Shown here in pieces: positions 18,959 through 21,271 of a stretch of 21,271 nt of DNA (the stretch's first letter is position 1; the number at the start of each line of letters is the position of its first letter). The notes beneath the pieces were generated by a model. It did no database searches. It was given only the letters and a program-made list of their open reading frames with translations, and was not told the DNA's origin. The position numbers and the translations under genes were made by a program. The DNA is from a virus, in the IMG/VR virus record IMGVR_UViG_3300043446_002563, positions 1 through 21,271 of that record. One strand, 5' to 3'.

Positions 18959-19851
18959 TTATTTTCCTCAATCCATTTTTTAACATTCAATTTCGGTTGC
19001 CAACCAAAAGTATTTTTTGCTTTATCAATACATGCCAGAGTAGTTCTTGCCTCTCCTTCTCTTGGTGGAATATGAACATAATTATCGGAAATCATTTTTG
19101 CTATTTCTAGGATAGAAATATTATCCCCGTTTCCTATATTATAAACTTTACCATAGTGCTCATCAGCAAGATTAGAAATAGCAACCATTACATTAGCATT
19201 AACTACATCCTGAACATTAACAAAATCTCTGCGTTGCTCTCCATCACCAACAATAGTAAGTGGTTCTCCAGCATTTTTTTGACGTAGAAAAATTCCAATC
19301 ACAGGAGCATATTGTCCTGTAGTTGGAGAACGTTCGCCATAAACATTGAAGTACCTAAAGATGACAGTCTTTAATCCATAAAGAGATGTGTATAATTTAC
19401 ACAGTTCTTCTCCCGATACTTTAGATACAGAATAAGGATTTAAACAATCATTAGGATCAGTCTCGTAGTTTGGATACTTATTGAGACCATAAGCAGATGA
19501 TGTGGAAGAGTAGATAACCTTTCTAACATTTGCCTCTCTAGCACACTGGAGAACAGTACAAGTTCCGACAGCATTTTTTGTTACAGCATTGATTGGATTT
19601 TTAATTGCTGGTTGAAGTCTTGATTCTGCTGCCAAATGAAAAACATAATCAACATCATTATATAAGTCTCGGGTAAACTCATAATCACAAATATCTAATT
19701 TATGATTATCCGCTTTAGGATTCCAGTAAAATTTTTCATTACACTCAGCACTTTCGTTGTCAATTACAACAACTTCCCAGTTCATGTTAATTAGTTTATC
19801 AACAAGATTTGAACCAATAAATCCTGCTCCACCAGTTACTAATGCTTTCAT
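18955..19851 (-). CDS. NAD-dependent sugar epimerase/dehydratase (extended SDR)
   Basis: The 298-aa protein opens with TGGAGFIGSNLVDKLI, the Rossmann NAD(P) motif. It has FHLAAESRLQPAI near 70, STSSAYGLNKYP near 118 and the catalytic PYSVSK (Tyr-x3-Lys near 141-145). RYFNVYGERSP near 167, RRDFVNVQDVVNAN and a C-terminal FGWQPKLNVKKWIEE complete it. These are hallmarks of NDP-sugar 4-epimerases and dehydratases (GalE/WbpP/HldD types). The exact substrate cannot be read from sequence; context with a GmhA-like isomerase would fit an NDP-heptose or a GalE-like reaction. ATGA overlaps link it to both neighbours. Confidence 0.92.
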   Translation of the reverse strand: MKALVTGGAGFIGSNLVDKLINMNWEVVVIDNESAECNEKFYWNPKADNHKLDICDYEFTRDLYNDVDYVFHLAAESRLQPAIKNPINAVTKNAVGTCTVLQCAREANVRKVIYSSTSSAYGLNKYPNYETDPNDCLNPYSVSKVSGEELCKLYTSLYGLKTVIFRYFNVYGERSPTTGQYAPVIGIFLRQKNAGEPLTIVGDGEQRRDFVNVQDVVNANVMVAISNLADEHYGKVYNIGNGDNISILEIAKMISDNYVHIPPREGEARTTLACIDKAKNTFGWQPKLNVKKWIEENK

Positions 19852-20564
19852 TTTAGAGACTCAGAAATTTTATTTTTAAGTTTTGTTGTAGAATAATCAT
19901 GACTTCTATCAACAAAAACAATTTTTATAGGAATATCCTTTCCAGTATAAGAACCATCTTTATAATCATCCCCCAAGAATCTGATGTCATAATCTTTAAG
20001 ATAAGATAGAAAAGTATCCTCTACTTGATAAACAATAATGTCATCAATATACTTTATTGCTCTTAGGATTTCTTTTCTCTCCTCTAGAGTTTGAACAGGA
20101 AAAAGTTTGCTTGGTCTTGCTAAAGAAGGGTTTTCATGAAGAGCAATCGTAAGATGATTACAGTGCCTCTTACACTCTTGAAACATACGAATATATCCAG
20201 GATGAATTAAGTCAAAAGCACCTGCAACAATACCTCGAACTTTAGGTTGTCTTTTTTTCCATTCCTCAACGTTAATACCCTTATCGTCAATAAAGACATC
20301 AGCAGTTGGTTTACAAAACATTGGAAACAGTTCATGATACTTATATCCCCACTCATCAAGTTGTTTCTTAGTCAACTCTGAATGGTCAATACCAGAACCC
20401 TTTCCCCTAGCAGTCTGCATAATGATATAATTACCTTCATCGTACAAACGATTAACTTGCTCAACCATAAAAGGACATGGTTTTGCATTTAGATAATCTG
20501 GTTTTCCTTTTTCATTATTAGGAGTATCGCATAAAGTCCCATCAATATCAAAACAATATCTCAT
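19848..20564 (-). CDS. HAD phosphatase - cytidylyltransferase fusion
   Basis: From ATG 20564 (GGAG upstream, ATGA overlap) the 238-aa protein begins MRYCFDIDGTLCDTPNNEKG, the HAD nucleophile motif DxDGT. IIMQTARGKG (motif 2) and ADVFIDDKGIN (motif 4) follow, to about 105. The second half reads VRGIVAGAFDLIHPGYIRMF (the HxGH-type site of cytidylyltransferases with Tyr replacing the last His), LARPSKLFPVQTLEERKEIL and RSHDYSTTKLKNKI (the Y-S-T-T/S motif). It would remove a phosphate from a sugar phosphate and activate sugar-1-phosphate with a nucleotide, a joining of two steps of heptose or polyol activation. HPGY instead of HxGH should be noted. Confidence 0.87.
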   Translation of the reverse strand: MRYCFDIDGTLCDTPNNEKGKPDYLNAKPCPFMVEQVNRLYDEGNYIIMQTARGKGSGIDHSELTKKQLDEWGYKYHELFPMFCKPTADVFIDDKGINVEEWKKRQPKVRGIVAGAFDLIHPGYIRMFQECKRHCNHLTIALHENPSLARPSKLFPVQTLEERKEILRAIKYIDDIIVYQVEDTFLSYLKDYDIRFLGDDYKDGSYTGKDIPIKIVFVDRSHDYSTTKLKNKISESLK

Positions 20565-21067
20565 ACAACTCCATGAAGAAAGATTTGATGGACACACTCA
20601 ACTACGCCATAGTCATCACTACTAATATAGTAATTCCACAAAGCATTGGTTGCTCGTGTTCGGATAGTATTTTCTGGACTAAATCCAGTTAATACTCCAT
20701 AATCAATATGATTGATTTCACACCACTCCAAACAGTTTAGCATATTTTTGGATTCGCCACCAGAACTCATAATGATTACGAGAGTACCATCTTCTACATA
20801 GTATTCTAAAAACTTTTGATATGCATTTTCATATCCAAAGTCATTAGTAAGCATTGTGAGCATAGAGGGGTCAGAAAGAATAGAAACTTTCTTGCCATGG
20901 AACTTCATATAATCTTGAGAGATGTGAGAAGCAACAGAATTACTTCCCCCATTTCCTAAGATGATTATTCTGGAATGACTTCCAAATGCTTCTTGAAACT
21001 TCTCAAACTCATTTCCCATTTGAGCACACTTAAGTGCATCAATGTATTCTGAAAACGGATTGCTCAT
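20561..21067 (-). CDS. SIS-domain sugar isomerase (GmhA-like)
   Basis: The 168-aa protein has SRIIILGNGGSNSVASHISQ, the phosphosugar-binding loop of SIS proteins, and the GmhA-type continuation DYMKFHGKKVSILSDPSM. LVIIMSSGGESKNMLNCLEW is the second Ser-rich loop, and VVECVHQIFLHGV the final helix with Glu and His, as in phosphoheptose isomerase. It probably converts sedoheptulose 7-phosphate, or a related ketose phosphate, to the aldose form as the first step of the operon's activated sugar. It is shorter than E. coli GmhA (about 190 aa) but has all loops. It is joined by TGATG to the gene upstream. Confidence 0.85.
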   Translation of the reverse strand: MSNPFSEYIDALKCAQMGNEFEKFQEAFGSHSRIIILGNGGSNSVASHISQDYMKFHGKKVSILSDPSMLTMLTNDFGYENAYQKFLEYYVEDGTLVIIMSSGGESKNMLNCLEWCEINHIDYGVLTGFSPENTIRTRATNALWNYYISSDDYGVVECVHQIFLHGVV

Positions 21068-21271
21068 CAGATTTTCTTTTTCAGGCAGAAGAAGATACTG
21101 TTTCCGTAAGTGGTATGCATTCTAAACATAGCATCACCAAACAAATATCCAAAGAATAAACCCTGAGGACGAGCAGCAACACCTTGAGGAATACCAGGAT
21201 GGTGAGGATATTGAATTCCTACAGGAGTTGGTGGCCAACTTGGATCGAAAGCAAGTTCAAATCCATATTCA
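21067..21271 (-). CDS. C-terminal fragment of an unidentified gene
   Basis: The open frame runs in from the right edge: EYGFELAFDPSWPPTPVGIQ, then YPHHPGIPQGVAARPQGLFF, GYLFGDAMFRMHTTYGNSIF and FCLKKKI-stop. The ending (T-YGNSIFFCLKKK) resembles the last strand of SAM-dependent methyltransferases, but this is a weak impression. The stop overlaps the isomerase ATG (TGATG), so it belongs to the sugar operon. Confidence 0.6.
   Translation of the reverse strand, partial: EYGFELAFDPSWPPTPVGIQYPHHPGIPQGVAARPQGLFFGYLFGDAMFRMHTTYGNSIFFCLKKKI

Overview
The window comes from a T4-like cyanophage (a contractile-tailed phage of marine Synechococcus or Prochlorococcus). The signs are a phage psbA (D1 of photosystem II), two high-light-inducible (hli) genes, pstS, speD, a ThyX start, tightly packed genes with ATGA/TGATG/TAATG overlaps, and T4-type late promoter motifs (TATAAATA and close variants). 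Almost everything is read from the minus strand. The exception is a plus-strand block of small genes at 9373-10544.

Layout in plus coordinates (minus-strand transcription runs right to left). 1-3325 holds thyX (partial), small conserved genes, speD, a run of overlapping phage genes and a glutaredoxin. 3356-4945 is one repeat-rich, proline/acidic ORF. 4973-9182 is the psbA locus. There psbA is split into three exons by two group I introns. Intron 1 carries an HNH endonuclease ORF and intron 2 is ORF-less. A free-standing GIY-YIG-like endonuclease lies just downstream and a free-standing HNH endonuclease just upstream. A further unassigned gene (8744-9154) sits between two related promoter/leader copies. 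9342-10544 is the plus-strand block, ending in a staphylococcal-nuclease-like gene. 10532-12062 is a lysis-type module: a C39-like peptidase joined to a GH24 lysozyme by an apparent programmed -1 frameshift, then a PilZ-like gene. 12092-13377 is an hli/peroxiredoxin stress operon. 13420-17373 holds pstS (with a Pho-box-like element), adenosylhomocysteinase and an SLH/OprB porin. 17370-21271 is a sugar-nucleotide and glycosyltransferase operon: SIS isomerase, HAD-cytidylyltransferase fusion, epimerase, fucosyltransferase-like protein and GT25.

Much of the novelty is regulatory. Three terminators carry a -35 hexamer in or at the loop, followed 17 bp later by a -10, so each hairpin both ends one unit and starts the next. 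Three promoters (psbA, the leader-B gene and the porin) superimpose a sigma70 promoter (TTGAC-N17-TA-GAT) on a late motif (GATAAATA). Three endonuclease genes have their own late promoters. For the upstream HNH gene that motif lies in the loop of a hairpin that would hide its ribosome site in longer transcripts, a design known from T4. Introns, splice sites, frameshift signal and promoters were read by eye; no folding or database search was run.
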